A DNA stretch of 64,000 nt, taken from assembly GCF_006569205.1 (NCBI RefSeq), contig NZ_VIGD01000005.1, positions 62,001 to 126,000 of the forward strand. The letters run 5' to 3'. Below the pieces are notes generated by a model that was given only the letters and a program-made list of their open reading frames with translations, made no database searches and had not been told where the DNA came from. The stretch is from Ureibacillus terrenus. Lineage in GTDB: Bacteria > Bacillota > Bacilli > Bacillales_A > Planococcaceae. The translations under genes and the position numbers were made by a program. Positions 7,825 through 16,959 of the stretch are shown one piece after another. Each line of letters opens with the position of its first letter. Positions within the stretch are counted from its first letter, which is position 1.

Positions 7825-9573
7825 TTATTTGCTCTTGATCGACTCTTTCGCCAGGAGCTCGATTTCGTGCAATTCAACCGGGTTACCGTAATCGATGCTG
7901 TAGTATTTCACCCGCTTGTTGACCGGCACGATTTCGTAGCTGAACTGCAGCGGAATGACCGGGGCTTTTTCGGCCATATATTGCTGCCAAATGCGGAACT
8001 GTTCCGCGCGGTAGGAAGGATCGAACGCTTCCGGAGAATCGATTTTCCGGATCGTTTCCTCCAAAAATTCGGACGTATAGCGGCTGAAATTGAAGGCGTC
8101 GGATTTTCCGTACAATCCGGACGGGGAAGGATTCGTGCCCGTTCCCCAGGCGGCCATGAACACATGGATTTCCGGATCGTCCGCCTCCACTTTATCATAG
8201 AAGGCGTTCACTTCGATCGGCCTTCCTGTCGTCAAAGTGACGTTTAACCCCACATCCCGCCAGTTTTGCAAATAATAGGCGGCAATTTCGTCCTGAATCG
8301 GATCGCCCGCCATAGTGGCAAACTTGATTTCCAACTTATTGCCCTCCGGATCTTCCCGGAAGCCGTCACCATCGATATCGATATACCCTGCCCTGTCCAA
8401 AATCCGCTTCGCCTTTTCGGGATTGTACGTATAGCCTTTCAAGGATGCATCATGATAGCCTTTAAAGGCTGGAGGAATCAATGAATTGGCGCGCTGCCGG
8501 AAATTGAAAAAGAGCACCTCGCACACGGCTTCCACATCCAGGGCATAGCCCATCGCCTGCCTCAACGCCTGATTCCCTACGGGCGTCGCATTTAGATCCG
8601 TCACCACTTCCCGCTTTTCCGGATCCCATTTTCCGAGCTTAAAGCCCAAATAAGAGTAGTACAATTCCGGCCGTCCCAATATATCGATATTGTCATACTT
8701 TTGTATTTCCGGCCATTTCGTCGCGGCAAATCCCGTCACGATGTCATATTTTCCCGAGCCGATCGCCACGGACACGGAACTGGATGGAACCACCTCCACA
8801 TACACTCCGTCCAGCTTCGGCTCACCTTTCCAATAATAAGGGTTTTTCACAAACTGCACCGATTCGCCCGGTACAATTTTATGGAATTTGAAAGGGCCCA
8901 ATGTCACAGGATTCTTCCGCACCGCATCGCTCTCAATCAAATTCTTGACAGGAATCCCTTTTAGCTGATGGCTCGGCGCCGCGTACGTCCACAGTCCGTC
9001 GCCGCCGGAAAAAATCGCCGGCGACAATTTTTTGAATCGGATTTCCAGCGTCCGGCCGTCGATTTTCCGGATTCCTGAAATCTTATCCGCCTTTCCTTCG
9101 TGATATTCTTCGACGCCGATGATGTTTTTGAATTCCGTATCGTAGCGGACGCCCGTATAATCCGGATGGGCGATGATTTCATAAGGCAAAATCAAATCTT
9201 CAATTTTCAGCGGTTCTCCGTCCGACCATCTGACCCCTTCCCGGATCGTGATGGTCACTTTGTTTTCTTTCTGATTGACATCCAGGGATGCGATGCCTTC
9301 ATCGGTGATTTGAAAATTGCCGTCCATCTCGAAAATGGCATTGGATGCATAGCTCATGATCGCCGCGTCATAGCGGTTTTCATAAAGCTCCGCCAAAAAC
9401 ACCCCCTGGAACGGCTCGTCTTTGACAATCCCCACCTTCAATATGCCGCCTTTGATCGGTTTTCCTTCGTTCGTGACGGAAGCCGGCAGCGTTACGTTTT
9501 GGGAATAAACGGCGGAACTGCCGATTCCGATAAACATGAAAAGCGCGATTCCGAGTAAAATGATTCGTTTCAT
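7825..9573 (-). CDS. Oligopeptide-binding protein of ABC transporter (OppA/AppA family) without lipobox
   Basis: A 582-aa SBP family 5 protein. The ATG at 9573 has AAGGGAGG six bases upstream. The N-terminus is a signal (MKRIILLGIALFMFIGIGSS), but no cysteine follows, so the usual Gram-positive lipid anchor seems to be missing. The body carries the family landmarks VTITIREGVRWSDGEPL near residue 110 and ETGFxATKWPEIQ-like central segments, with a C-terminal domain ending in NPVELHEIELLAKE. It would capture extracellular peptides for the two permeases encoded just upstream. It is the last gene of the operon and terminates at the hairpin near 7.7 kb. The specific peptide substrate is unknown. 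Confidence 0.88.
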   Translation of the reverse strand: MKRIILLGIALFMFIGIGSSAVYSQNVTLPASVTNEGKPIKGGILKVGIVKDEPFQGVFLAELYENRYDAAIMSYASNAIFEMDGNFQITDEGIASLDVNQKENKVTITIREGVRWSDGEPLKIEDLILPYEIIAHPDYTGVRYDTEFKNIIGVEEYHEGKADKISGIRKIDGRTLEIRFKKLSPAIFSGGDGLWTYAAPSHQLKGIPVKNLIESDAVRKNPVTLGPFKFHKIVPGESVQFVKNPYYWKGEPKLDGVYVEVVPSSSVSVAIGSGKYDIVTGFAATKWPEIQKYDNIDILGRPELYYSYLGFKLGKWDPEKREVVTDLNATPVGNQALRQAMGYALDVEAVCEVLFFNFRQRANSLIPPAFKGYHDASLKGYTYNPEKAKRILDRAGYIDIDGDGFREDPEGNKLEIKFATMAGDPIQDEIAAYYLQNWRDVGLNVTLTTGRPIEVNAFYDKVEADDPEIHVFMAAWGTGTNPSPSGLYGKSDAFNFSRYTSEFLEETIRKIDSPEAFDPSYRAEQFRIWQQYMAEKAPVIPLQFSYEIVPVNKRVKYYSIDYGNPVELHEIELLAKESIKSK

Positions 9574-9673
9574 GATGTCCTCCCTTGTTGCAACTTGATT
9601 TTCCGTGTCCTTTATTGCGTCCACAACTTCCATTTCCAAATGCCTGCCGTTTTCAGTTTCAAGAATCCGCGAA

Positions 9674-10570
9674 TCAACCCAGCCGCTGCTTCACATCGAG
9701 GGATCTTCTCAATGCCTGGCCGATATAATTGATGGCCAGCATCATGAACAAAATCAGCAAAGAGGCGGGAAGCCACACCCACCAATATTCCTGCAGCACG
9801 GCCGGATTATTGGCGTAGCTGACCAGCGTTCCCAGCGAAGGCGTTGTCGGCGGCAATCCGAAGCCCAAATACGACAATCCCGTCTCGATGCCGACGTTGC
9901 CGGCAAAATTCAACGTCAGCTCGACAATCAGCAGGGAGCTCAGATTCGGCGCCACCTCTCTCCGCATGATCGTAAAATCGCCCGTCCCGAGGGTCTTCGA
10001 TGCGCTCACATAATCCCTTTTGCTTTCGGACAGCGCCTTTGACCGGACGAGCCGCGCCGTTCCCGTCCATAAAAACATGCTCATGATGAGAATGAACGTC
10101 GCCACCGAATACTTGGGCACCAAGGTCACAAACACGATGATGAATAATAAGGACGGAATCGTCACAAAAAAATCGATGATCCGCATGATGATATAATCGA
10201 CCCAGCCCCCGAAGTATCCGCAAATGAGCCCCACCACGATCCCGATCAAACCGGTAATGAGCGTTATCGCAAGGGCAATGAAAACGGAGTTTCGGGCACC
10301 GATGATCAGCTGGCCAAAAATATCTTTGCCGCCCTGGTCCGCGCCAAGCAAATATTTTTCCCCCGGCGGACTATACCGGTCGTACAGATTGATGCGCATC
10401 AGCGTTTCCTGATCGATGAAAAGTGAAGCAATAAAAACGAACAAAATGAAAAAAACTAATAAATAAAGCGACATCATGGCGATTTTGTCCTTTTTGAACT
10501 CCCGGAACAACACTTTCAGCCCGCGGGGACGGCCTTTACTTCCATACCGTTTTTTCTTCTTATAGCTCAT
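9674..10570 (-). CDS. Oligopeptide ABC transporter permease (OppC/AppC family)
   Basis: A 298-aa membrane protein with a basic N-terminal tail (SYKKKKRYGSKGRPRG), TM1 at about 33-52, a periplasmic loop with the OppC-type YLLGADQGGKDIFGQLIIGAR, and five further TM segments. The cytoplasmic EAA loop is around ASKTLGTGDFTIMRREVAPN, where the permease docks on the ATPases. It follows the OppB-type gene by 21 bp in the same operon. Function: forms the membrane channel together with the OppB-type subunit. Confidence 0.9.
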   Translation of the reverse strand: MSYKKKKRYGSKGRPRGLKVLFREFKKDKIAMMSLYLLVFFILFVFIASLFIDQETLMRINLYDRYSPPGEKYLLGADQGGKDIFGQLIIGARNSVFIALAITLITGLIGIVVGLICGYFGGWVDYIIMRIIDFFVTIPSLLFIIVFVTLVPKYSVATFILIMSMFLWTGTARLVRSKALSESKRDYVSASKTLGTGDFTIMRREVAPNLSSLLIVELTLNFAGNVGIETGLSYLGFGLPPTTPSLGTLVSYANNPAVLQEYWWVWLPASLLILFMMLAINYIGQALRRSLDVKQRLG

Positions 10571-10591
10571 TGTGCCACCATTCCCTCCTCT

Positions 10592-11554
10592 CTATTCAAT
10601 GCGGATGCGGGGATCGACAATGCTCAAAATGATATCGGACAACAAACTTCCCAGAAGCGTCAAAAATCCGTACAACATCACCAGGGCGCAAATGACGCTG
10701 TAATCCCTCGCGGCAATGGAATAGACAAACAATTGCCCCATCCCCGGGTATCCAAAAATCGTCTCAATAAAAATCGATCCCCCCAAAAGGCCGGTAATGG
10801 TGAATCCCAAAAAAGCCGCAATCGGAATAAAGGAGTTCCTGAAAATATGCTTCGTATAAATTTTCCGCATCGGCACGCCTTTGCTTCTTGCGGTCCTTAC
10901 ATAATCCATTGTTTTCGCGTCAATAATTTCCGAGCGCAAATACTGGATGACGCCGGTCGTCCCAAGAATGGCATAGGTGATTGCCGGCAGGAGAATATGG
11001 TAAAACCTGCTCCATATGTACCGGAGCGTCCACGGTTCCGCTTCCACATCGACGCTGCCGCCCGTCGGAAACCATTGCAATTTGTAGCCGAAAATATATA
11101 AAAACAACAAGGAAAGCACAAACGTCGGAATCGCGTAGGTAATGAAACTGTAAAACACGATGAATTTATCCAGCCTCGATTGCTGATACCTTCCCGCCAA
11201 AATCCCCAAGGGAATGGCAATCAAATAAAGCAATATCACGCTGACAAAGGACAGCCAGAAGGTGTTCATCGCCCGCTCGCCGATCAGGGAAGCCACATCC
11301 CGCTGAAAGGTGTAGCTTTTGCCAAAGTCCCCCTGGAGCGCATTTTTCACCCAGCGGACATATTGCACCGGCAGCGGATCGTTCAATCCCAATTCTTCTT
11401 TCAGTTCTTCAATTCTCGCGGGATCCGTATCCGGCGTAATCATTCCCGTGAACGGATCTCCCGGCATCATCTTGGCCATCACAAAAACGAGGATGCTCAA
11501 GGCGATTAGCTGCGGAATCATCAGAAGCAGCCGCCTTACAATCGTTTTCCACAT
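10592..11554 (-). CDS. Oligopeptide ABC transporter permease (OppB/AppB family)
   Basis: A 320-aa membrane protein. The N-terminal helix MWKTIVRRLLLMIPQLIALS opens the characteristic OppB TM1, followed by the extracellular MMPGDPFTGMITPDTDP segment and five more TM segments. The EAA loop RTARSKGVPMRKIYTKHIFR lies near residue 218. It is the channel partner of the OppC-type protein encoded immediately downstream. The gap to the upstream ATPase gene is 45 bp and contains the ribosome binding site, consistent with one operon. Confidence 0.9.
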   Translation of the reverse strand: MWKTIVRRLLLMIPQLIALSILVFVMAKMMPGDPFTGMITPDTDPARIEELKEELGLNDPLPVQYVRWVKNALQGDFGKSYTFQRDVASLIGERAMNTFWLSFVSVILLYLIAIPLGILAGRYQQSRLDKFIVFYSFITYAIPTFVLSLLFLYIFGYKLQWFPTGGSVDVEAEPWTLRYIWSRFYHILLPAITYAILGTTGVIQYLRSEIIDAKTMDYVRTARSKGVPMRKIYTKHIFRNSFIPIAAFLGFTITGLLGGSIFIETIFGYPGMGQLFVYSIAARDYSVICALVMLYGFLTLLGSLLSDIILSIVDPRIRIE

Positions 11555-11599
11555 TCCCCGACCTCCTTTGCGAAAGAATTCTCATACCTCTTCCGCTCA

Positions 11600-12580
11600 T
11601 CAGCGGCTGCCGCCCATTTCGGATTCTTTTCCGATTTCCAAAAGCTCCCTCGCGCTTGGAGCCGAAACATAATGGGTATCCGAAACGGGAATCAAATCAT
11701 ACACTCGTCCATTTTGATCAAAAGCTTTATGAATCATTTTTTCATACACCTTTTCGAACTCTTTCCGGGCCCTTTTCCGCTTTTCCCTTCCGACCGGCGT
11801 CGTCGCCGGAATCGAAGAAAGCAGCCGCTTCGTATAAAGATGCTTCGAATTTCCGTAAATGTCCTCCTTCGTCCCCCGCTCGACGAACCTTCCTTTATAC
11901 ATGATGAAAATGGTATCGCACATATGCTTCACAACCCCTAAATCGTGGGAAATAAATAAATACGTCAATCCAAATTCCCTCTGCACATCTTTCATGAAAT
12001 TCAGCACCTGGGCCTGCACCGATAAATCGAGGGCCGAAACCGGTTCGTCGGCAATGATCATTTTCGGATGGGTGGCGAGGGCCCTTGCGATGTTGATGCG
12101 CTGCTTTTGCCCGCCCGAAAATTCATGGGGATACTTTTCTTTCGCATCTTGCGGCAAGCCGACAATCTCAAGCAATTCCCCAATTTTTCTGCTTTCTTCC
12201 CGGGGGGTTAAATGCAAAAAATTGCGGATCGGCTCCGCCAGGATATCGGCAATCCGTTTTCTCGGATTTAAGCTGGAATGGGAATCCTGGAAGATCATTT
12301 GCACTTCCCGATGGAAACGGGAGGTCCGGGATCTCCTTTCCCTCGTCACATCCTCCCCTTCAAAAAGAATTTTCCCGGAGGTGATTTTCTCAAGGCCGAT
12401 GATCGCCTTCCCCGTTGTCGATTTGCCGCATCCGGACTCCCCTACAAGTCCATAGGTTTTTCCTTGCTCAAATTCCATATCGATTCCATCCACCGCATAG
12501 ACCCAATCGACAATGGTATTGAAAAAACCGCCCCGGATCGGGTAATGCACTTTTAAATCAATGACTTGCATGAAGCTCAA
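11600..12580 (-). CDS. Oligopeptide ABC transporter ATPase (OppF/AppF family)
   Basis: A 326-aa ATPase. I place the start at TTG 12580 because GGAGG lies seven bases before it; the ATG nine bases further in would be 16 bases from that site. It has a Walker A (GESGCGKST), Q-loop (MIFQDSHSSLNPRKR, typical of OppF), signature (FSGGQKQR), Walker B (MIIADEPVSALD) and H-loop (ISHDLG). The OppF C-terminal peptide-transporter extension is longer than usual and basic (VGREKRKRARKEFEKVYEK). The ribosome binding site overlaps the stop of the upstream OppD-type gene, so the two ATPases are coupled. One of each forms the heterodimeric motor. Confidence 0.9.
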   Translation of the reverse strand: MSFMQVIDLKVHYPIRGGFFNTIVDWVYAVDGIDMEFEQGKTYGLVGESGCGKSTTGKAIIGLEKITSGKILFEGEDVTRERRSRTSRFHREVQMIFQDSHSSLNPRKRIADILAEPIRNFLHLTPREESRKIGELLEIVGLPQDAKEKYPHEFSGGQKQRINIARALATHPKMIIADEPVSALDLSVQAQVLNFMKDVQREFGLTYLFISHDLGVVKHMCDTIFIMYKGRFVERGTKEDIYGNSKHLYTKRLLSSIPATTPVGREKRKRARKEFEKVYEKMIHKAFDQNGRVYDLIPVSDTHYVSAPSARELLEIGKESEMGGSR

Positions 12581-12594
12581 ACCGCTTCCTCCTT

Positions 12595-13611
12595 TTATCT
12601 TCTTGCGGCGTTGTTTGACGCCCCTTTCCGGAAATAAAAATGCTTCCAGCAGATGCATTGAACATAATGGTCCTTTGAAATTTCATGGAAGGACGGATGC
12701 TTTTCATGGGCTTCTTTCGGTATCCAGGGAATGCGATGGGAAAATCTGCAGCCGGTTCTTGGAAGGTTTGCCAGCGATGGAACGGTTCCTTCGATGACAT
12801 GGAGGCGTTCATCTTTGGAGTGCAGTTGCGGCATCGAGTGGAACAACAAACGGGTATAAGGGTGTTTTGGGTGCATAAACAATTTTTGGACGGGAGCTTC
12901 TTCGATGATTTCTCCCGCATACATCACCATCACCCGGTCGGCCATTTCCGCGACAACCCCCAAATCGTGGGTGATCAGTATGATGCCCGCGCCGGTTTCT
13001 TCCTGCAATTCCTTCAATAAATCGAGGATTTGCGCCTGGATGGTCACATCCAAAGCCGTCGTCGGTTCGTCGGCTATGATGATTTTCGGCTTGCAGGAGA
13101 TCGCCATGGCAATCATCACCCGCTGCCGCATTCCGCCCGATAATTGATGGGGAAATTGCCTGGCCGTCTGCTCCGGTTTCGGGATGCCGACCTGCTTCAA
13201 CAACCGCATCACCTGTTCTTCCCGTTCCTCCCGGGTGTAATCCGTATGATAGGCCAAAGCTTCTTCGATTTGATCCCCGATGCGCATCAAGGGATTCAAT
13301 GCGGACAAAGGATCCTGGAAAATCATCGCGATTTCCGCCCCGCGGATCTTATTCATTTCCTCATCGTCCAATTCCAGAAGATTGCGTTCCCCGAAAAGGA
13401 TTTCCCCCGTCACCCGCACGTTGCGGTCGTGATGCAGCCCGATGATGGATGTCGCAAGGCTGCTTTTCCCGCAGCCCGATTCCCCGACGATGGCGAGAAT
13501 TTCATTATGCTTTAACGTGAAGGAAACCCCGTCCACCGCATCATAAAACCGGTCGTTGATCCGGAAACCTACGTGCAAACCGCGAACAGTCAATAATGCG
13601 TCCTTCTCCAG
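12595..13611 (-). CDS. Oligopeptide ABC transporter ATPase (OppD/AppD family)
   Basis: A 338-aa ATPase if started at CTG 13611 (AAAGGGG eight bases upstream), giving the usual family opening [11 protein letters not shown]. An open frame continues to 13800, but that extension has no ribosome binding site or homology. It has a Walker A (GESGCGKSS), Q-loop ([15 protein letters not shown]), signature (LSGGMRQR), Walker B ([12 protein letters not shown]) and H-loop (ITHDLG). The C-terminal oligo/dipeptide-transporter domain has a cysteine-containing GCRFSHRIP. It is the first gene of the operon. Uncertainty concerns only the start codon. Confidence 0.88.
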   Translation of the reverse strand: MEKDALLTVRGLHVGFRINDRFYDAVDGVSFTLKHNEILAIVGESGCGKSSLATSIIGLHHDRNVRVTGEILFGERNLLELDDEEMNKIRGAEIAMIFQDPLSALNPLMRIGDQIEEALAYHTDYTREEREEQVMRLLKQVGIPKPEQTARQFPHQLSGGMRQRVMIAMAISCKPKIIIADEPTTALDVTIQAQILDLLKELQEETGAGIILITHDLGVVAEMADRVMVMYAGEIIEEAPVQKLFMHPKHPYTRLLFHSMPQLHSKDERLHVIEGTVPSLANLPRTGCRFSHRIPWIPKEAHEKHPSFHEISKDHYVQCICWKHFYFRKGASNNAARR

Positions 13612-13681
13612 AAATCCTTCCCCTTTCCTGCAATCCGCTTTTAATGAAGTGTATGTATCGGAAAGAAAAAACATTAACTTC

Positions 13682-13687
13682 ATTATA
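13682..13687 (-). promoter_or_regulatory. Possible -10 element of the oligopeptide operon
   Basis: A perfect TATAAT on the minus strand 71 bp before the proposed OppD-type start. No good -35 is present, so an activator or another promoter further upstream may be needed. Other signals in 13612-14010 are an 11-bp hairpin (CTTTTCTGTTT and its complement, 13853-13886) and a T-box-like core at 13762-13771. Confidence 0.35.
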
Positions 13688-14010
13688 TTCGCACCATAAT
13701 TCCCGAAATCCTTATAAATCATCTTTATTGCAACGATGCAAAGATTTAATAGCAAAAACTTGGTACCACCCAAAAATGGAGATAGATTTCCATAAATCAA
13801 AATTCTATAGCAACCTTCCCCAATACTAATCTTCCCTTTCTTCCCTCCCCTTACTTTTCTGTTTGCTGAATGCCTGAAACAGAAAAGCGCTTCAAACCAA
13901 CTCTATCATTCAACTTTTTTCATAAAATCAAAATCTCTATTTCTTCTGCCTAACCGGACCCCATCGCCCTTCATAAATTGGAGTTGAAGAACTAGAAAGG
14001 GGGGATTCAA

Positions 14011-14394
14011 TTGTCAAGATGCCAAAGACTTGCGGATATAATCGGCGGGGAAGTGATTCAATCTTCTCCTGTCTGCGTGGTAATGCGCCTCAGGGATATC
14101 CGCGCAACGATTTTGGGACGCCGCACACTTTCCCCATTGGCCCTTCCGTTTATGCTGTCTTTTGAACGAAACGGGCTCAACCTGGGAGAAACTGTACTCC
14201 TTGAAAAAGAAGTCAATCCAATGATTGACGCATTGCGCAAAAGAGGAATTAAAGTAACGGCATTCCATAACCATTGGCTGTTCGAAGAGCCGAGATTAAT
14301 GTACTTGCATTGGGAAAATGTCGGATTGGACCCGGAAGATTTTGCAAAAAGAAGCTTTGAGGCAGCGAGAGAAGTATTTTTTGATTTTCGGTAA
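14011..14394 (+). CDS. DUF1259 family protein
   Basis: A 127-aa protein starting at TTG 14011, six bases after AGAAAGGGGGG. It aligns in character with DUF1259 (LppY/LpqO) single-domain proteins: ADIIGGEVIQSSPVCVV at the N-terminus, a central GLNLGETVLLEKEVNPMIDALRK, and the signature VTAFHNHWLFEEPRLMYLHW near residues 80-100, whose His residues are conserved. No signal peptide is present, so it should be cytoplasmic. The molecular function of the family is not established. It converges on the amylase-like gene and shares its terminator. Confidence 0.8.
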   Translation: MSRCQRLADIIGGEVIQSSPVCVVMRLRDIRATILGRRTLSPLALPFMLSFERNGLNLGETVLLEKEVNPMIDALRKRGIKVTAFHNHWLFEEPRLMYLHWENVGLDPEDFAKRSFEAAREVFFDFR

Positions 14395-14436
14395 ACCGTT
14401 GAACGCCAAAGTAAAACAAATTGCCGACACACATAA

Positions 14437-14477
14437 AAAAACAGCGAAATCAACCATGGTTTGATTTCGCTGTTTTT
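14437..14477. terminator. Bidirectional terminator between convergent genes
   Basis: A 17-bp perfect stem around ACAGCGAAATCAA, with A-rich 5' and T-rich 3' flanks, so that each strand ends in a U run. It serves the DUF1259 gene and the amylase-like gene. Confidence 0.9.
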
Positions 14478-14483
14478 CCATTA

Positions 14484-15941
14484 TTAAGCTTCAGGCTTTC
14501 TGCGTTTGGACCGTTTCAATAGCGCCACGACAAAGACGATGAAAATGATATAAACGAATGCCAACGCGATGATATAGGAAACGTTGATGCCCTGTTCATC
14601 AATGACTTGATAGATTTCCACTACTTCCCGGTTCTGGATGATCCGGAAGATGCCGTCATCGCCTTCTCGGAAGATTTCACCTTCCAATGTGCCGCGGATT
14701 TCCTTATTTTCTCCCACAAGCTCTTTCGGAATCTCTATTTTCTTCCTTTCGCTTGTATTGTTGATGATGACGATCCAATTCTCTTTGTCGGATTTGCGTT
14801 GGAAGACGATCAGCCCATCTTTGTTTTGAATCAGATTGAACTCGCCTTTGCGGAGGGTTTCCGATTGATTCCGCAGCGTTTGAATATCGGCGATATAATC
14901 CTTTAATTCGGAATCCGTTTTAAAATTATAAAGCTGATGCGCTTCCGGTCCGGCTTTGCCGTTCATGGCGATTTCCGTACCGTACTGCATGACCGGCACC
15001 CCGGGAAGAAGCAATGCCGCGCCCAACACCATTTTCAGGCGTGTCGGAGGATAAATTTCAGCCGTATAAAGGAAACGGTCCGTATTGAGATTGTCAATCA
15101 TGATTTGCGTAGGGACGTCCGTTTCTCCCTTAGCATAGGATTCGAAATATTTCATTAGATCATCCGTATTTTCATCGACATTTTTGAAAGCGTAACGGAA
15201 AATGTCGCTCACTTCATCATAAAATTTCGCATCAAAGTCTGCGTCGCTTTCGCTGTCAGAAATGACATAAATCCCCTCGTCCACGGATTTGATGGACTCA
15301 ATCATTTCATTTAAGAAGGCTGTGTCTGCCCCATCAATATTTGTCAGGCGGACTCCGTCAATATCATAGGCGGAAACAAAGTCAACCGCCGCATCGATGA
15401 GCGCCTGCCGCACTTCTTCATTCGTTAAATCCCAGCGGACCTTTCCGTCCTTTTTGCTTTGGATCCACGAAGATTTTTCCGGATCCTGCGCCCATTCATG
15501 ATGTTCGCTCACGCCGTTCAACGGGAAGTCGATCATGACGGACATATCATTTTTCTTTACTGTTCGAATCAACTTCTTGAACTCATCTTTTGTCCCAAAA
15601 TTCGGCTCAATTTTGCGGTAGCTTGTCACAGATTTTCCATCATACGTTTCTGTGGCAAAGACGGAGCCCAGGGAAATGATGGTAAATCCCATGTCTTTGA
15701 TATCGGATAATTTATCGATAATTCCTTGAAAATCCCCGCCGGCGAATTTCGCCGGATTTTTTGGATTGGTTTTATCGCCATCATTTTCGCTCTTGGCGTC
15801 AAAATACCGGTCGACCAACACATCGTATATGCTTTCGTCGGAAATTGAACGCGACTCCGCGACCGCTGCCGGTGTCGCCATGCTGGTAAATAGCAATGCG
15901 GCGATAGCTGTCGTTCGAATCCATTTTTTGAATCTCAACAT
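14484..15941 (-). CDS. Membrane-anchored alpha-amylase-like (GH13) protein with degenerate active site
   Basis: A 485-aa exported protein: signal peptide (to about residue 28, ending VAES), a GH13 TIM-barrel (about 35-390), a beta-sandwich-like domain, and one C-terminal TM helix (about 452-474) followed by KRSKRRK. The signal and stop-transfer order put the barrel outside the cell. GH13 region I (DxxxNH) reads DFPLNG; region II (GxRxDxxxH) reads DGVRLTNIDG, with the nucleophile Asp replaced by Thr; the usual acid-Glu region reads VISDSESD; region IV (NHD) reads DNLNTDRF. Most catalytic residues therefore appear lost, and a binding or structural role is more likely than hydrolysis. The start has GGAGAGGG upstream. 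Confidence 0.82.
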   Translation of the reverse strand: MLRFKKWIRTTAIAALLFTSMATPAAVAESRSISDESIYDVLVDRYFDAKSENDGDKTNPKNPAKFAGGDFQGIIDKLSDIKDMGFTIISLGSVFATETYDGKSVTSYRKIEPNFGTKDEFKKLIRTVKKNDMSVMIDFPLNGVSEHHEWAQDPEKSSWIQSKKDGKVRWDLTNEEVRQALIDAAVDFVSAYDIDGVRLTNIDGADTAFLNEMIESIKSVDEGIYVISDSESDADFDAKFYDEVSDIFRYAFKNVDENTDDLMKYFESYAKGETDVPTQIMIDNLNTDRFLYTAEIYPPTRLKMVLGAALLLPGVPVMQYGTEIAMNGKAGPEAHQLYNFKTDSELKDYIADIQTLRNQSETLRKGEFNLIQNKDGLIVFQRKSDKENWIVIINNTSERKKIEIPKELVGENKEIRGTLEGEIFREGDDGIFRIIQNREVVEIYQVIDEQGINVSYIIALAFVYIIFIVFVVALLKRSKRRKPEA

Positions 15942-16352
15942 AATCCCTCTCCTTCAAACCAATCAACGACATTTTACCAAAAATACGGACAGCGCTTCCA
16001 ATAAATCAGAAAAGTTTTAGAAAATACGACTATTTTTTGTCAAAATTGTGACAGATATATTGATGATTCTTTCCGTGCCCAACTTTCTTTTCATCAGCCG
16101 GAAAATGGTCCTTTCCTGGAATGTCCCGGCCCTTGCAAAAACGGTGAAAAGCTCCACCAGTCCGCATACAAAAAAGAAAGCGGGAGCCTTATCAATGTCC
16201 CATATTGAAATTCATTGTAGAAGAATCGAGAAAAAATTTCCATCTTGCCGCTTCCGGTTCAACATTGATGAAACATCCGCGTCCCGCATCCTAAACTCAT
16301 GCCCCGAAAGACTTGCCCATCACCGCGCAGTTTCAACATTTCCTGCAATAAA
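15942..16352. other. Gene-free spacer upstream of the amylase-like gene
   Basis: It contains the amylase-like gene's AT-rich promoter side (a TAAAAT about 40 bp before the start on the minus strand). I see nothing else. A plus-strand open frame across 16048-16431 runs through the next terminator and into yisL and has no ribosome binding site. Confidence 0.5.
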
Positions 16353-16387
16353 GAAACGCAAAGCACGGTCATGGTGCTTTGCGTTTC
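16353..16387 (-). terminator. Terminator of yisL
   Basis: GAAACGCAAAGCAC and its complement form a perfect 14-bp stem with a 7-nt loop. The minus-strand T run after it is short (TTTATT). Confidence 0.7.
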
Positions 16388-16396
16388 CGTTTAATG

Positions 16397-16759
16397 TCAA
16401 ACTAAGAAATGGAATCCCATCGGCAATTTGAATCCATAGAACAGCGTCAAAAACAGAAAAATGGCAAATAAAACCCAAAAGGCCGTCGCCGGTCTGTCCT
16501 TGGAGCGGCGGACAAGAATCATTTCCATCATCCCGATGACCAGCACGCCCAAAATGAGTTTGATTCCATAATTCAAGTTTTGTCCAAATTCCATCGCTTT
16601 GATGAACAAAGCCCCTCCGGTAACAATAATGAGAAGATATATTACGCGCAATGCCATATGCAGCCCTTTATTCGGCTTAAGGGCGCCAATCAGAAACAGG
16701 ATAATGCCTATAAACCAGGCAGTAATGTGCAAATGTGTAGTGCTTGTTAAAAAGTCCAT
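16397..16759 (-). CDS. yisL: DUF1516 (YisL) membrane protein
   Basis: A 120-aa protein with four hydrophobic segments (about 10-26, 36-54, 65-84, 94-110), matching the length and layout of B. subtilis YisL. The N-terminal HLHITAWFIGIILF with paired His is characteristic. Function is unknown. It lies immediately downstream of the yisK-like gene, as in B. subtilis, but a terminator separates the two here. Confidence 0.82.
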   Translation of the reverse strand: MDFLTSTTHLHITAWFIGIILFLIGALKPNKGLHMALRVIYLLIIVTGGALFIKAMEFGQNLNYGIKLILGVLVIGMMEMILVRRSKDRPATAFWVLFAIFLFLTLFYGFKLPMGFHFLV

Positions 16760-16866
16760 GAATCCCCCACCTCATTTTTAATTTCATGTTTATCCTATCA
16801 TGTGGATTATTATAATTCAAATATAAGAATTCTTTTAAGATTATATTAGTTTTAAGAAATATAAAA

Positions 16867-16899
16867 AGAATCCGCAAGTTTGATAGAATTGCGGATTCT
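16867..16899 (-). terminator. Terminator of the yisK-like gene
   Basis: AGAATCCGCAA and its complement (11-bp stem, 11-nt loop), followed on the minus strand by TTTTTATAT. Confidence 0.85.
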
Positions 16900-16959
16900 T
16901 TATATCGGAGGAAAACTCCCCTGTCACCATATAATTGAAAGAATTACCCGATTAATTCC

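Noticed and set aside
13600-13800. Extended N-terminus of the OppD-type ATPase up to 13800
   Set aside because: The added residues do not resemble the family, and no ribosome binding site lies before 13800; AAAGGGG near 13620 places the start at about 13611.
13869-13892. Catabolite-responsive element (cre) around AAGCGCTT upstream of the oligopeptide operon
   Set aside because: The core AAGCGCTT is perfect, but four outer consensus positions do not match, so it is too weak to list.
16048-16431. Plus-strand open frame upstream of yisL
   Set aside because: It crosses the yisL terminator hairpin and the yisL coding end and has no start signal.
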